From Oreocharis arfaki (taxonomy: Eukaryota > Chordata > Aves > Passeriformes > Paramythiidae), in NCBI GenBank assembly GCA_013398015.1, contig VZRR01004734.1, positions 372,001-436,000 of the forward strand: DNA of 64,000 nucleotides. Reading direction: 5' to 3'. The position numbers were made by a program, and so were the translations under genes. The notes beneath the pieces are model-generated. The model was given only the letters and a program-made list of their open reading frames with translations, had not been told where the DNA came from and searched no databases. Each line of letters starts with the position of its first letter. Position 1 is the first letter of the stretch. This document shows positions 1-14,000 of this stretch, piece after piece.

Positions 1-1861
1 TTACTGGTATATTAAACTTTTTATTTCTTCAATTGATAGTCCACATACTCATTGCAAATGATTCCTAGCAGTAACCTACTTCTCATACTTTGAGTTAAAG
101 GGAGATAAAGAGAAGTGCATAAGGTTGTTCTTTTAAATTCAGTATCACTCCCAGATATCTTTATGACAAAGGTGACAAATATTAGCTCATGGATGGAGAG
201 AGGCAGATCTATTGCTGAATGCATGAAGCGTGTCCTGATCTGTTGTATCACATCAGTATTTTCATTTTGATGTAAAAACCAGAGCAATTATGCTGCCCTG
301 TTTCCTCTGTAAAAGAGGACAAGAGGTGTGGGAGAAAACCAGCCAGGATAGACAGGCTGCAAACTGTGCTGGGAACTGTGTGGTCTTCATGACAACTGAT
401 CTGAATAGCAGGGAGGACTGGAGGGTGCAGATGTTGGTTATGTCCTGCAGACATTTCAAGGAACTGGTAGGCAGCAATGGCAGCAATCTGCCAGTCTCTG
501 GCACAAGTACATGCCTCAGAATGACTGGAAAATTTCTCTATAGGAGCTGTTGAATTAACAAAGTAAGATTAGCCCCTCACCAAATCCCAGAGAACCTGCA
601 TGAAATCTGCTTTTTGGATCTATGTGAGTTTTGACTTCTGGAGGATAACCTCAATGTCCATGAAATTAAACAGACTGAACAAGCAGTCTGAAGAGTATTG
701 ATGCTCCTTTAGCTGTGTCCCTCTTTATTAGCCAGCTCTCTGTAGAGAATGGCAAGGCACAATCATACCTCTTCTAAGGTAAGTTCTCATCTGGAACAAG
801 AGCCCAAGCAGAGGCAGATTAGGTGACACTGCTCAGGTGCAATTCCCAAATCACAGCAGAACATGGGGTTCATGATGCACTTTTGTCAACTGAAATAAGA
901 ACTTTGAAAGCTGAGATATTTTATAACAGTTACATAATATACTGTAAAAATTACCCTCTTCATCTTCGAATTTCAGTTGTTTCTGATTTATCTGTCCCTA
1001 GGGGCAGTCTGAAAAACCTTGCTGTCCTAAGTAATAGGAGCCCTACAGTCAATAGCACTGATAAGGAAGCAATAAAGGTCCAAAAATAATCTCCAAGTTC
1101 CTAATAATAGAGGTCAGTCTGGAAGAGGCTCAGAGGAGGAGAAAACCTTTTCTTTTGTGATGACTGGTGTTGATGGGTTGGTATCAGATCCCATATGAAC
1201 GTGACTGGATTGGCAGTCACAACTGTACATCCAGTGCTGTTGGAATGGGACATTACAGAGCTGATTGCTTTCGCTAGAGAGGAAGAGAAGGATCTCTCTC
1301 TGAATCATACCCTGCATTCCTTAGGAAGAGGTATGGTAGGGTTTTGAGCCATTGGAATTACCATCCTCAGGATCTGAGTCCATAGCTTTCTTCATAAGGA
1401 GGGATGAAATCAGCAAGAAAGGTAAGAAAACCAAAATTAACTTCTATAAAATAATAAATCTCTGAAGTCATAAGTAAAAGCTTTCTCTTAAGAACTGCCT
1501 ACGAGAATCTTCCATTTAGAGCCAGTGGCAAATAAGAGAAACTGACCGGAATATACCTGGTACACATCACTTGTGCCAAGCGTGAGGAAGGATGTAGTAA
1601 GAGTCATGCCCTAAGTGTTAAGATTAAAAGTCTTTAGACAAAGTATTTATTTACAACTGAAAAATAAAGTCCTGCACAGACTAAAATTTTGGAAAGAGAA
1701 GGAGTTACAAGCCCATTGTATCACACAGAAAAACATGGTACAGATGTTAGGTGCCTTGATCATTTATATATAACAGAGATGACACATAAAAGATTCTAAA
1801 AGCACTACCTAGAACTAGATTATACAACTAATTATCTTAATGTTTATTGCTAGCCACAAAC
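1..1861 (-). other. MRTFB intron downstream of exon K, incomplete
   Basis: This is the 5' part of the intron following exon K. No exon, RNA gene or recognisable repeat is seen. Short open frames here lack splice context and do not resemble MRTFB. Confidence 0.75.
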
Positions 1862-2017
1862 CTTTCTGATTTGTTGGGTCTGACCAAGTGCATGCTGCGT
1901 GATGGTATTTTGTTTTGGTTGTGGAGTATGCATCTGAGATGCTGTCTGCACCAGGCCAGAGGAAGAAATAGGAGCAGGTATTTGTGATGGGGTCTGTATT
2001 CCAGCTTGTGATTGAGC
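1862..2017 (-). CDS. MRTFB: MRTFB coding exon K: Gln/Thr-rich region, last exon in window
   Basis: The 156-base exon (52 codons, phase 0) encodes AQSQAGIQTPSQIPAPISSS through QHALGQTQQIRK (residues 756-807). It is Gln/Ser/Pro-rich. The acceptor is atcctttag and the donor AAAG|GTTTGT. The next family exon, which begins VFTNS in the human protein by recall, is not found in 1-1861 in any minus frame, so it lies beyond the window. The C-terminal transactivation domain would follow there. Confidence 0.9.
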
Positions 2018-5000
2018 CTAAAGGATGAAGATAAAATATTTGCATTATTTGTATCTCAAGGTAAGTTACATCATGTAAAAATCTACTGCACACCTTATGC
2101 AGAATAGCAGTAACAAGTATTCTGGGAGAAATGAGTGTGAACTGTACAGGAAACCAAACTGTTACTGTGTTTGGTACTGGGGAGTTCCCAGCTAAAAGGT
2201 GATGTTTATTTCGCCAACAGAGTTTAAGAAAAAGACAAACTGGAGAGAGCTCACTGGATAGCGATGAAAATAACAGGGGACAGAGAGAGCACAAATCATT
2301 AAGAAAGGACTGTAAGAACTGGTTTGAGTAACCAGAAGACAAAACTGATGATGCAAGAAAAAGGTTGCTTTTAAGACCATGGTAATTTTTAATGGCCAAT
2401 GAAGGGCAAGAAGTGTGTCCAACCTCAAGAAAAACAATTTTAGGTGGTAGTGGAAAACTTTCTGGAGTATTGGAGAAGTAAAACACCACGACAAGTCACT
2501 GTTACAGAATTCTAGCAGGGTTTTAGAACACTTCAGGTGGAGATCTGCATGTATAGCTCCTAGGAATAGTTCTTGCACTGCTGACTAGGGGCCTATCCTC
2601 ACTAGAATTTTCCATCCTTCTTAAGGATTGCTAAATATGCTGCTGCACAGCAAGCCTAGGCCCACAGCATGCACAACAGCCAGGGACAAACTACAGCTGG
2701 AAAAATACTTTGCTGCCATGATAGGTGGCAGGGGATGTTCCAACAATGCCACTGGGAAGTGCATTACTGCTTAATTCTACCTCCGACCAACAGGTTACAC
2801 TGATTCTGCTTGGTCACATTACTCTTATACCTCTGTATTTATAGCCTGGCTTGGTTTATGCTGTATTTATTCACTGTACTGAATAAATTTTACACTACCT
2901 GTAATCAGCCTAGAAATAATATTTGCATAGCCATGGTTTCTTTTTTTAAATCCACAGGAGGGTTCCACAACCTGGCATTCACGTTTTTAAATATAATGAG
3001 GCACCACCACACAAGGAAGTTCACATGCTTTGCAAACAGGGCTATCTCAAAATAAAGTACTGAGACTGTAGCTCTCTCTTTCAGTTTGCAGTTAACAAAA
3101 TGGTGGTATATGCTACTATAAATCAAATTGTGCATGGAAGCACTACATGGTAAGACAATTGCTTTTCAGGAAAGAGTATCTAGGAACAAAAGTTGCAAAG
3201 AAACAAGTATTAGAAGCAGGTATTACAATATTGGCTCTTAAGTTTTTCCACTGTTTCCCTTAAGCAGAAACAGGCTATGCCAGATTTTTAAATTAATCTT
3301 AATTTAATTAATAAATGCAGCGCTTTTACCTATTTACACTAAGTTATGAAATACTGCCGTGCAATTTGCATGATAAAAACACAGAAACACCCTTACCTGC
3401 AACTTGATATTTCCAACTGGTAACTGCACTGCAGTAGCAGCATTCGGTCCCTGGATAGACAGTGGCAGGAGCAGCTGGGCAGTTCCTTGGGTAGTTAATA
3501 AAGCTTGAGGCTGGGCAACAACTGCAGTTTGTGGCTGCCTCTGTGGACTAACATAAAACTGAGAAATGGCATTCTGAGGTTCAGCTTTGGCCACGGGTAT
3601 CTCCTGCTTGATAACAACTGCCTTTTTGGCAACTGGATTCTGGCCACTGGTGTACACTGACTGCCCTAAGGAAAGGCTGGCTACAGGTACAGGTTGACTT
3701 GTACTTGAGCAGTCAGCAGGAGCAGTTTCATCTTTGACAGCAGCACTGAATTGCTTCTGTTCCAAAGCAACTGAGTTACCAAAAGTCTGAGACTGTTGCT
3801 GTTGTCCCCTTTTTTCAACCTCAAGCTGCATTTTCAATACTTCCACAAGTTTTTGCTCTTGTTCCAGTTTTCTTTTGAGCTCTTCAATCTGCTTTTCTTT
3901 TTCTTGAAGCTTGCGGTCCTTTTCTGCTACATCAAACTCCATGGTTGAGATGCTTCCACTGCTGCGATTCTGATTATCCTCGTTCGTGTTTGCTCTCAGT
4001 GGTGAAGTACTTAGGAACTGGGACGGTGACATCATGGTCATTTCTGGGAAAGTATCTGCCATACTCGTATCATCTGTGCTTAGACTCGACTGTTCAGAAG
4101 GAGAGGGAGATATAGGCAAAGGAGAGCTAATGTTTTCAGTATTTACTGCTTTGCTGCCAGGTGCAGTAGATGTTTTTTCTGAAGAGAAGCTGGATATTGT
4201 ATTAGCCACTGGTTTATTGAGTGTTGCAACAGGAAATGCCACAGTCACTTCCCCAGTGTTACCTGTGGCCCCACTAGAAGTGGTCACTGTCACTGAGGTA
4301 CTTGTAGTGATCCCATTGTTGTTAAGATCTTGATATGTTTTCAGACGCTCAATAAGATCTGTTTTTGTTCCAGATACTGGTAATCCTCTCAGTTTCAACT
4401 CCATTTTAAGCTCTGCTACCTGAAATAAAATAAAATAAAACACTATAATAAAAAAGGAAAATATTAAAACTTACTGATATACATTCTTATTACATCTTAG
4501 TAATAAAAATTATTTGCATTAGCGTATTTGATAGTTATTACACCTCTGGGTTCTGACAGCACACATGATTCATGAACGCATTTCCATGACCTCCTACTTA
4601 CTTCAGTGTTTAAGTGGCCAAAACCTTAGCAGTGTTCAGTTGTACAGTGAATAGTAGCAAACTGATGATGTTTTTTCATAAATATTCAACATGGAAAATT
4701 GCACCTACAGCTCCAGTTCTGAGCTAAAATCCTCTGAAGCAAACCAGCAGACAATGGCAGCAGTGCAGATAAAAGCAGTGAACAGCAGCACGCTGAACCC
4801 CTTTGTTATACCATCAGGACAGACAGATCTGTTTCTGAGAAACTTTATCAGGTCAGTTGATGATTCAATAGACCCATCAAACACAAAAGGCTCTCTTGCT
4901 AATTAGCAACCAAACAGTTACTCTATGTGCCATCTGGGTTTCTTTTACATAGACAGTATAAGCAGTCAAAATTACTTTCTGATAGAAAAATGTTCTCAGT

Positions 5001-8000
5001 TTTTTCCAATAAGCTTATAGACAAAGTAAAGAGCAAATGTGTTGAGTGTAAATTAATTCTATGCTTCAAAATATCAGTTAAAGAAAAACAGTGACAAAGA
5101 ATGGCTTCTGTTTATCATAAACATGCACGACAGGAGTTTGGGCTCTATGCATGTTAGATCTATCTCTAATAGAACAAAAGGTAGTGACCTCAGTAGTATT
5201 TAAGTACTCAGCCAGTCTAGAATTGAGTTGGAGGTCTTTGTGATTTAGAAACGAGGAAAAGCCACAGCAATACATTTCACATGTCTAAAAACCACAGCAA
5301 TTTCATGTTAAGTAACTCCCTAGCCAATGACTATCAGCTGTTTCCCCCAGTCTGGTACCCTCTACACTTTAGAGCGTGTTCTCATTTTTGTTTTTCAACA
5401 TTTCATTTTTGAAGTCTTAATCAGAACTGATTTAGCTGATTCAGTGGTAAAACCACCACCAGCAGGTCTGCACGAAGGCTTATGTTAGTGTTACCACATC
5501 AGCAGGTATACCAATAAATTGTGCAGAAATAGGTAAGTGAACAGCTTTAATCACTGCAAAGCACAATTTCAGGTATTAACTTAAATATCTTTAGAAGGTT
5601 TTAGTTAAAAATTTAAAGATGGAAAAACTTATTTCAAACACTGTTGTTTGAATTGCATTTTATAGACTTATTTAATATTAAAAGATTGGTTTTAACTTAG
5701 GGACAATACATTACTGTCTTGAGAATCTGATCTTCTGAAATTTCTTCTTTTTATCCCTTCAAGTCTAAAAAAATCCTGCCTCCCACCCCTCACAAACCTT
5801 GCTAAAGGCAGAGAGAGAGGAATGAATTGCCCACTAGATGTCCCTACCCCACTGCTCAGGTTTGGCACATTCCTGCAGCTGCAGAATCCTAAACCCCTAC
5901 AAGCTGCTTCAGATTTGTAATTAGGTCCCTCACAGTCTTTATTCCTGCTAATGTATTTCAGAAGGAAGAAGATCCTATGCAATGCCCTCACAGTGCAACC
6001 TGAACAGTCTACAAAGTTAACTATAACTTCAAGAAACGTCTACAAAATTTAGTGTTCATTTTCAGATGTGTTGAACTCTGGTAAAAAGATCTTTTCTATT
6101 CTCTTTTTACAGTCTTATTTCTGTTTCTATTTATACCAGCGACCTCTCTGAATATGTTTTATTAGGGCATTTTTTAATCTATATTGCTTAACTAAACCTC
6201 TTCCCTGATACACTGAAATTGTGATGACGAAGTCACTGCTCCAGTGTTTAAATCTGCTGAGCTGAAACTTCACATGAAGTTAACCTCACAGTTTACCCAA
6301 GGTGTCATAGTGAGAGACCTATACAATGTGTCTGAAATTCTTCCTCTTCTAATTCTTTGGAAAAGAAATGTCATTTCTGGAACATATGCATATGAGGAAT
6401 GAAATATTTCAGTCCAGAAGAGTTGTGTATGAAAACTTTGACAATCTTATTCTAACCAGTTAGGAGGAAAGTATAGTTTTCATTGGTATAAATTACCAGG
6501 CATATTCTTGACAGTAACAGTTCACAAGTTATGAATTACAGTAATGCAGGAATGGACAAATCCCTCGTATGTTTTACCTTCAAGTCATCCAAGCTTGAAG
6601 GCAGAGGTCCTGGTTTCCTGCTAGGAACATTACTGTTCTGTCTTGGTGAGCTGGCAGCTGATGTTGGTGTACTGCTGTTCAAAGTATTCAGTGGTGAATT
6701 CCCATTGTTGCTTTGTTTGTCATTCAGTGGCCTTCAAGTAATAGGAAAAAGAGGGACAAGAAAATATAAATATAAATATAAATATAAATATAAATATATT
6801 ACGTTTTCAATCAAGAAGCTGTGATTCTGAATCTCATGTCTGTGAAGCTAATGAACAAATTAACTTTTTTACAAATACATGCTTCATCTAACACATTACC
6901 ATTAAGTATTTTCAGTAACACAAAACAGACAAGAAAACAGAGAAGTATGTTGCTATTTTGGTTTGGTTTTGCAGTTAAGCATACCAACTTATGGTTCATA
7001 GTTTTGATTATTGCCATGGTATCCCTGAAGAACACTATGGACTGCAAACTCAGTTTATACAAATTAATCATCAGCCAGGGTAATTAGTTAGTTCTTTGTC
7101 TGGCACCACTAACTACCCCCCAACACTGAACTCTGTGTATCAGCCCTTCCATAGATGTCCAATGTTCACACATAGTATGGACTGACATAAAGCAGTTCAC
7201 TTTGAAGATGATGCATTTTTATCAGCTGTACTCAAGAATCTCATATAAGGAGTTCAAAGCAATCGTAAAAAATTAAAAATGCCACCATTTCCACTAGGTA
7301 CATAAGTCAGCTCTTTTATTTCGTTCAGCTGATTTATGAAGAAATGTTTCTGAAATGTCAGTAAATGGAACATAAGAAGCGTGGGCAAGCAGGCAGAAAC
7401 ATCGCCAGTCCAAATGTTAGGACACATGGTAATTATAAATATAACCACAGATGGTAGCTTAAACTTCTCTAGCCTCACTTGCTGAGGAAAAAGAACTCAG
7501 TGAAAACTCATTTTAAAAAACCAGCTGAAAGTCAATTTGAATTTAGGGTTGTGTGACTGTGGCATGTTACACCTTAAGCACTTCTAGGAAAAGATTGGTC
7601 TTAGATGATGAGAATGAAACTCTGCAGATAGTCAGCTTCTTGTTTTGTTACGGGGTGCTGGCAACTCTTTAAACATTTGTTCTTCTGACTGCTTTTACCT
7701 ATAAACCAGTGAGTGTACTTCTCACTCTTAAAAGTGCTAAAGATCAGTACTAATGAGGAACTCATATAAGCATCAGAGATCAGGCTATAAACAACAGACA
7801 GATCTTATCAAATTTTAAATGACTGTTATGTCTTATTTGTAAACTGCAAAAACATGGTTTGTGAATCTGATGTAAAAAAAAGAAACCCACGAGAATAGTG
7901 TATGTCTTTGTAAAAGACATGGTCTGCAAGCTTCTCTTCTGCTCTGCCTACCTATGTCATATTTGAGTGAAAATGGTTCAAATATGCATTTGGTCAGAAA

Positions 8001-11000
8001 AAAAGCATCTGACCCGTTAGATGTTCTGTTTCCATGTCACATAAAAATAACTAGGACCACTTCAAGCCTTCTCAGACTTCAGGATTATTTTAACAAGAGA
8101 ACAACCTCATCACCTTGTTAAATAAGGCAAATAATACCCACAGTGATGCATAATGCCATTTAAAGTTTTCTTGGGTTCCAGTTGTCTCTTTAACGTTTGC
8201 AAACCATGTTTACTTCTAAAGCCCTAAGCCTGTAACTGATAAGTCTTTTCTTTAAAGGACACAAATAATGCTTCACATACTTCAGAGGTGCAGGTAGAAT
8301 TGTCTGGTAGTTGTAGTGTTGTTGCTGTTGGCTCAGGATCTGCAGCTGCAAAAACAGTTGCTGCTGTTGTAGCAGACGAGCATAGTTGGAGTCCATCTGT
8401 GGCTCATTTTTCTCACCTTTCTGATCAGGTGGAATATATTGATGATACTTCAATTTTTTCACCCTTGGCTTAGGTTCTTTACATTTCTTGCTCCGATGCT
8501 TATCATTTGGGTTCTTTGGGTGGCTTTGCTGTTTATGGATGGATAAGATTGAAACAAAACCACAACAGATGTCATCTAAAGCAGTAATGCAAGGCACAGA
8601 GATGCAGCATACCAGAGCACTTTTACTGTAGAGAGCTGCTGAAAACAACTGTCCCTGAAAACATCCCCAAATGAACCATCCTTGGGAGGTTAACATACTC
8701 CAGCTGGCTTATCCCCTGCACAAGTAGAGGTCATCAAATCACAGTTTGTGAATAGTTTTTTAAAGATGGCACAGCTAAGGGATTCTACTAGTCATGATCT
8801 GTCATTGCAAAGAGGCATTCTTCTTTAACAGGTACATTCAAAGCCACTTAGCAGTTTGTGGAAGTAAAAGCCAGTATCCTAAATTCCATCTGTAAACATC
8901 TGAGGTACTTAGAGGTCTAGACTAAAAGCATGGACAGACACTCCTATAAATTACAGGCAGTAATATCTTCATTAGCAATGCCTGCTCAAGTAGTAAAACT
9001 CTTCCTTTACAAGCTCTTTGAAATTATTTTGAGTGAAAAATCGAAGGCAGTTACCTAATCATACAGCAGGTATCAAAGCAGAAATACTGTGTTGATCCAG
9101 GCACATTTACTACACAGATAGCCTCTTTTGGGGCATATCTGAATTTGTCTTTAAGGACCTACATTAAGTAAGCTGGTACAAGTCCAGTGATTTCAAAGGA
9201 TATAGCCAAATTTAGACCAGAAATTGACTGCCAGAGGTCACCCTTGTACATTTAACTGAGTTAATTTCATGTCGTTAAGTAAAAGTCTACATACATATAT
9301 TCATTAACACAGCTAAGACAGCAAACTTACTGAAATGAAACATTTTAGACATCTAACACAAATCCCTCTTTAACTGTATTTTAAAGGGTTTTCAATGCTG
9401 CCAGCTAGGTCAGTACAGAGAAGAGAATTGAGTATGTTCTGATATTCAACAGCAAGGACACAGTAACTTCTCCCTCACAATGCATTCTGCTTATACATGA
9501 AATCAACTAAGAAAATAGTTGTGGAAAAGGAGCAATGCTGTTCACTTTGGTTACAGGTAGGCTATGAATGCAGTGACTTTCTATTCAATTATCCTCCATA
9601 CAAAACTAGATTAGAAGATAGAGATAGAAAGTAGAAACCCTGTATTACAAAAATCTATTGTCCTTCTTTCTTTAATCTTCCATAGCAATGTAATGCACAA
9701 TTCTGCCTGAAAACTTGTCAACTGTACTGTAAGGACCTCTTGGAGTAAGGAGCTGGTCCCTACAAGTGTTACTGGCTGACCTGAGCACACAAAAGCTTTG
9801 AGTCACCAGCCCAGTATGCTCCTCTGAACACCAGCAGAAGTTGTTCTTAGCTACAGGCAACTCTGAGGTTACTTGGGTAGTTTTCCATTAAACACAGCAC
9901 TGGAACAGGACACAGATGAACAATGTTCTCCTCGGGGGCCACAGTTCCAAGTACCCACCTTCACTAACGTTGGCCCAGGCTTTGCTGCAGATACAGTGGT
10001 TGTGGTCAGGGTGGTTGCAGCAGTGGAACGTGTCACGTGCTGTTCAATTGTAGAAGGAGTTTTGAGGAATTCAGGAACTGGAGAGGTTAAAGGTGGATAC
10101 TAGTATTAAAAAAATATAAGGAAAAAGAGAAACATTAAAAACATCGACCGCCTGAGTAACTGGAAAAAATGTGAAGAAGTTAAGACAATTCATTCTCGTG
10201 TCAAATTCACAATATGTTTTTCAGAGGAATGGTGAAAACAGAACTCCTTTACATGTGCACAAGTATTCTATAAGGGCACATTTTGGCACATTTCAAACAT
10301 AGCAAATAAAATAAAATGGTTTCTTACCTTGACATCTTAGTTAGCTAAGAAAACCCTGCTTTATTACTAAATAAAATTGAGGCCTTCAGTATTTTTTTTT
10401 GTATGCACAAGGAGAATCTTATCACCCAAACAAGAACTGTCAGAAAAGCATTGCTTTCATAAAGGTCAAACATCAACACAGGCAAACAAACTTCTTGTTT
10501 CAGAATGATCACACAGCAGGACAGCAGGTGTGTTCTGAAGACACCTCTCCTATGGTATTTTCACAGAACCCCACCTCTGACTGTGCCAGGAGGTGCAGTT
10601 CTTCTGCACTTGATGCCAGCAGATGTGTAAACCCAAATTTCACTCAGCTTAAATTTGTCATCAATTTTTAATGTGCTGAAATTGGTTTGTGATCTTAAGT
10701 CTTAAAGAAACCTTCTGATTTCCTTCTGTATTCATGTCCCTCTGATGGAATATAGACTCTACACAAACAGATCTCAGTCCTTGTGTTCCTAGATACACAA
10801 ACAAATTTTCACTCTTTTCTCACAAACAGATTTTTCATTCTCTGACTATCCTTACCTGTTAAAGGTAACTGTGTTAACAGTTTTCATTAGTCTTTCTTGT
10901 ATATAAGTAATTGAAAATGTACAGGATATTCCATGTAGGGTCTCACTGGATCCTTACAGTGGCATTAGCACTTCTACTGGAATCATCTCTTCTGACAAAC

Positions 11001-14000
11001 TTGCAGTTTTACAGAGGATGTCCACACTCTGAATCCACTGCTGAATGCTGCACCCCAGCTCTCTTCCTCTCCAGTTTTGAGTCAAGAGTCCCCAGGTTTC
11101 CACATTTCTTTGTCATGGGAAGGAGGGGCATTGTGTATTTTTCTTTCCAAGAACTATTCATTCTACTGGAACTGCATTTCTCTCCTAAAAGCCAAATCAA
11201 CCAGTTCTTTTTGCATAATAAAAATCCAGTTGTGTGCTGACTATGCCTTCCTACTTTTGTTAGGTGACCCATTCTTACGTCAAGGTTGTTAATGGGAACA
11301 TGAAACCAGAATGTCCCAATCGACTCCCACAGAGCACTGGTACCAGCCTCCTTTCAGCCCAGGACTTCCCTCTTTCTGTCTCATTTCTGGTAATCTCCAT
11401 CCTCATCTTGCTAGTGTTTAATATCATCCAGTAATAAATCCAGCCACATGACATCAGTTGCACTTCCATTGTTTAAGAAAGCAATTAGATCACCTAGTAC
11501 AATGTTCCTTTTATAAAAGCCCCTTCTTTATATTCCTATCAGTAAACATCCTTTTTCTTCCAAATTAATTCCAAGACTTGCATTCTAATTAAGTCCAACG
11601 GGTATTTCTTTCTGTTTTGTTTCTTCCCATACCTTTCCCTTATTTTTCCATGAGACTGTACCACAAAGAACTTAAATTAGTTTGCTAAAAACACTTGGTA
11701 CACATTTTGCAACTCTATGTCCTGGTTCTTTTGTATTTCTGGGATAGCAGTTTCCAGGCTGCCAGTCTGCACGCACAAGCTCTCTGACTGTTGCTTACAA
11801 TTAATTTGTAATAAATTTCCATTTTATCTTTATGTTTCATTTAGACATTTTGCTGTGTTCCCAACCATCAGCTGCTAAGAGGCAACCATAGCTGCCTTCC
11901 CATAACCCAGCAAAACTGAACAGTGGGTTTGAGCCTTCTGCTGTGCAGCCACGCCGAGGAACAGCTCCTGCAGAGTGCTTTACTAAATGGCAGGATTTAC
12001 CCTGCCCTCCCTACTCACTGAAACATTGTACACATGCCTGTGCTGGGCTCCTGTCAGTTTATGGTGGCAGGCTAAGGATACAAATGTCTCTCTTTTTCTA
12101 TCCAAGTTTCAGAGTGTTTGCTCTGGAAAGCATCTGGTATCTGCACAGTGTCTGTTATTTGCTGGACTTTCACAAGAATTGGGAGGGGACGTTAGAGGGA
12201 CTCAGCCTTTGAAAAAAGGTTCTGGATGCTGTATTCCAACTGCATCCCTGTTGCTATCTAGTTTAAAAGGCTTATTCTAGTTACAGCAGCAAAATTTTAA
12301 AAAGCACTTAGTTTGTCTTTGAATCAAAGTGTCAGGTACCATATTACCATAAGGCACAGAAGAATTAAAATGACCTCATGATTTTTAATATTTCTTAATT
12401 TCTTTTTATCATTTAGTCCCAACTAAACACCATTTTAAATGTTTGCTACTTCACTTATTCATTACATAATCTTTTACTATTCTGATCCTTCTTGAACCCA
12501 AACAACTTGACTTCAAACATACTATTTAGTAACCCTTTACAGGCCAGGAAAACAAATCCATGATGACATGGGAAAATGAGAAAATCAGTAAATTTAAAAA
12601 AAAAAGCCCAAACAAAACCAAAACAACAAAAAAAAGCACCACCAAAACCCCAAATTACCTCTTTAATTCACATTGTGTGAAAATCATGGTGTTAAACATT
12701 TTCCTCTTGCCAGAGAGTAAATTACTTTTTCCTTACATTAGTCATTATCCTAACCTACACACAAAGCTTTTTACAGACTTCCCAATTCTACCTGCAAGTG
12801 TTAGATGAGGCAATGAACCATGCACATCATTTACTTTATATATTTTTAAATTCAAAATGCTGTATTTAACAGGTCTTGACTTCTTAACTTGATTACTTCA
12901 CAAACTAGTAATTATTAATAACTATCCCTATTCCCAAATAATACGACTTCTGCACCCTTTCTGCTAGATGCCAACAAGAATCTAGCAGGTCAACAAGCTG
13001 CAGTGAATATATTAAGAAGACAGTTATTCTGTGCCATCAAGCAAAATTCTTCAGCTGTTCTGAAGATAACTGTTAATATCTTCTGAATTGTGAATAGCCT
13101 AATTTGATCTGTTTAGAGTATGACTAAAATGCCTAATCCTTACCAGATGCAAATACACTGGTTTAAAGCAAGTTTTAGGTCATCAGTCAACAAGAGCTGA
13201 AGGTTTTCAGAATTATGCTACATCCTCTGAAGTCTGGACATGTGCGGAGGAGGAAGCCTTGAGAAGAACTCTGGCTGCACTCTGCTTTATTCAAAACATT
13301 CTTTGTATTTTTTTGTTGTAATAAAATTTAAAATTTATCAGAGGAAATTAAAAGAATAAAGGAGCCATTCCCAGACACGTCTCCTGTAGAGACCTGCTGT
13401 GCTGTTATTCTTTAATTCAAAAGGAACAACAAGGTAAGCATCTGTTTTATTCTGCAGAAGAGCAACTTCTCATTTTAGATGTGTGCACAGAAGTGGCTAT
13501 AATATGATATGAAATCCATAAGCAAAGGCTTCTTTCTTTCTGAAGAGCTTTTCCAATCAAATTCAAGTGCCTTACTTTTTGTTTCTGCAATCACAGATCT
13601 CTCTTATGCTTCCTACTTGGAAAGCTTTTGGCATGTATTGCTTTGAGTATTTTTATTTAACTCTCCATTAGGAACCTAATTCCTTACTCAGGAATCTCAT
13701 TTCATGTGGTTTGTTTTCAATTTATTCAATACAAATTATGTTCTCTCAACGTGAAACCCAATTCACATCTTAATCTGTGTGTTAGGGAACAATGAAATAA
13801 AATGGATGTGCTGTACTTTGTGTCCAGCATTGTTTCTGAATATGAACTTTGCAATACTGTTTCTATCTACTGTGGTGATGCAAACCAAGGAGAGTAATTC
13901 CAGATCCTGAACCACTCAGTTGTCAAGTTGTCATGGTCATCAAGACAATATAGTGTCTGGAGCATTAACAAGAGCTGTATCTTTTTTACTTATTTAACAG

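Noticed and set aside
1815..2489. Minus-strand open frame of 224 codons overlapping exon K
   Set aside because: It uses a different frame from the real exon K reading (AQSQAGIQTP) and runs through intron on both sides.
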